A stretch of DNA of 5,899 nt. Source: Syntrophaceae bacterium. Its GTDB lineage: Bacteria; Desulfobacterota; Syntrophia; Syntrophales; UBA5619. Of this stretch, positions 5,894 through 5,899 are shown piece by piece (the stretch's first letter is position 1; each line of letters begins with the position of its first letter). The DNA lies in the NCBI GenBank assembly GCA_023249795.1, contig JAHFBU010000114.1, positions 1 to 5,899 of the forward strand, written 5' to 3'. The notes beneath the pieces were generated by a model. The model was not told the origin of the DNA. It worked only from the letters and a program-made list of their open reading frames with translations, and ran no database searches. The translations under genes and the position numbers were made by a program.

Positions 5894-5899
5894 CGAAGT

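Overview
The window is moderately GC-rich bacterial chromosome. It holds four complete genes and the tail of a fifth, all readable from the sequence. Gene content and the tandem GH57 plus glycogen-synthase polypeptide suggest a Desulfobacterota (deltaproteobacterial) lineage, perhaps a syntroph-like anaerobe. This is an impression from protein character; no marker gene in the window fixes the taxonomy.

Layout, left to right. (1) Positions 1-282, + strand: the C-terminal end of an amidohydrolase of the methylthioadenosine/S-adenosylhomocysteine deaminase type (MtaD). (2) Positions 283-347: a short convergent gap filled by a long imperfect hairpin. (3) Positions 348-3896, - strand: a two-gene unit. 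The upstream gene encodes a 900-residue protein that joins a GH57 alpha-amylase-like domain to a GT5 glycogen/starch-synthase-like domain. Nine bases after its stop, a TM1586-type nitroreductase-like flavoprotein gene begins. (4) Positions 3897-4100: a 204-base gap with a plausible promoter for the GH57-GT5 gene and a small hairpin behind the next gene. (5) Positions 4101-4319, - strand: a small divergent cold-shock-domain protein. (6) Positions 4320-4611: a divergent control region of about 290 bases, lower in GC, with a good sigma-70-like promoter facing right and a weak one facing left; I see no real gene in it. (7) Positions 4612-5778, + strand: an exported PQQ-dependent sugar (sorbosone/glucose type) dehydrogenase. 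(8) Positions 5779-5899: unexplained sequence with a 9-bp inverted repeat and open frames on both strands that run off the window.

How the genes relate. The GH57-GT5 protein belongs to storage alpha-glucan metabolism and carries recognisable catalytic residues for both a glucan-cleaving or transferring domain and a glucan-building domain. The nitroreductase-like gene is probably co-transcribed with it, but no shared biochemistry can be read from the sequence. The cold-shock-like gene lies upstream on the same strand, but its gap and the separate promoter suggest independent expression. The sugar dehydrogenase would act outside the cytoplasmic membrane and needs PQQ; no PQQ biosynthesis gene or electron-acceptor partner lies in the window. 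MtaD belongs to methionine/SAM recycling and appears unrelated to the rest.

I found no tRNA, rRNA, CRISPR array, transposase or phage gene. The items most worth a second look are the GH57-GT5 fusion, the convergent hairpin at 295-343, the altered RNA-binding face of the cold-shock protein and the ambiguous right edge.
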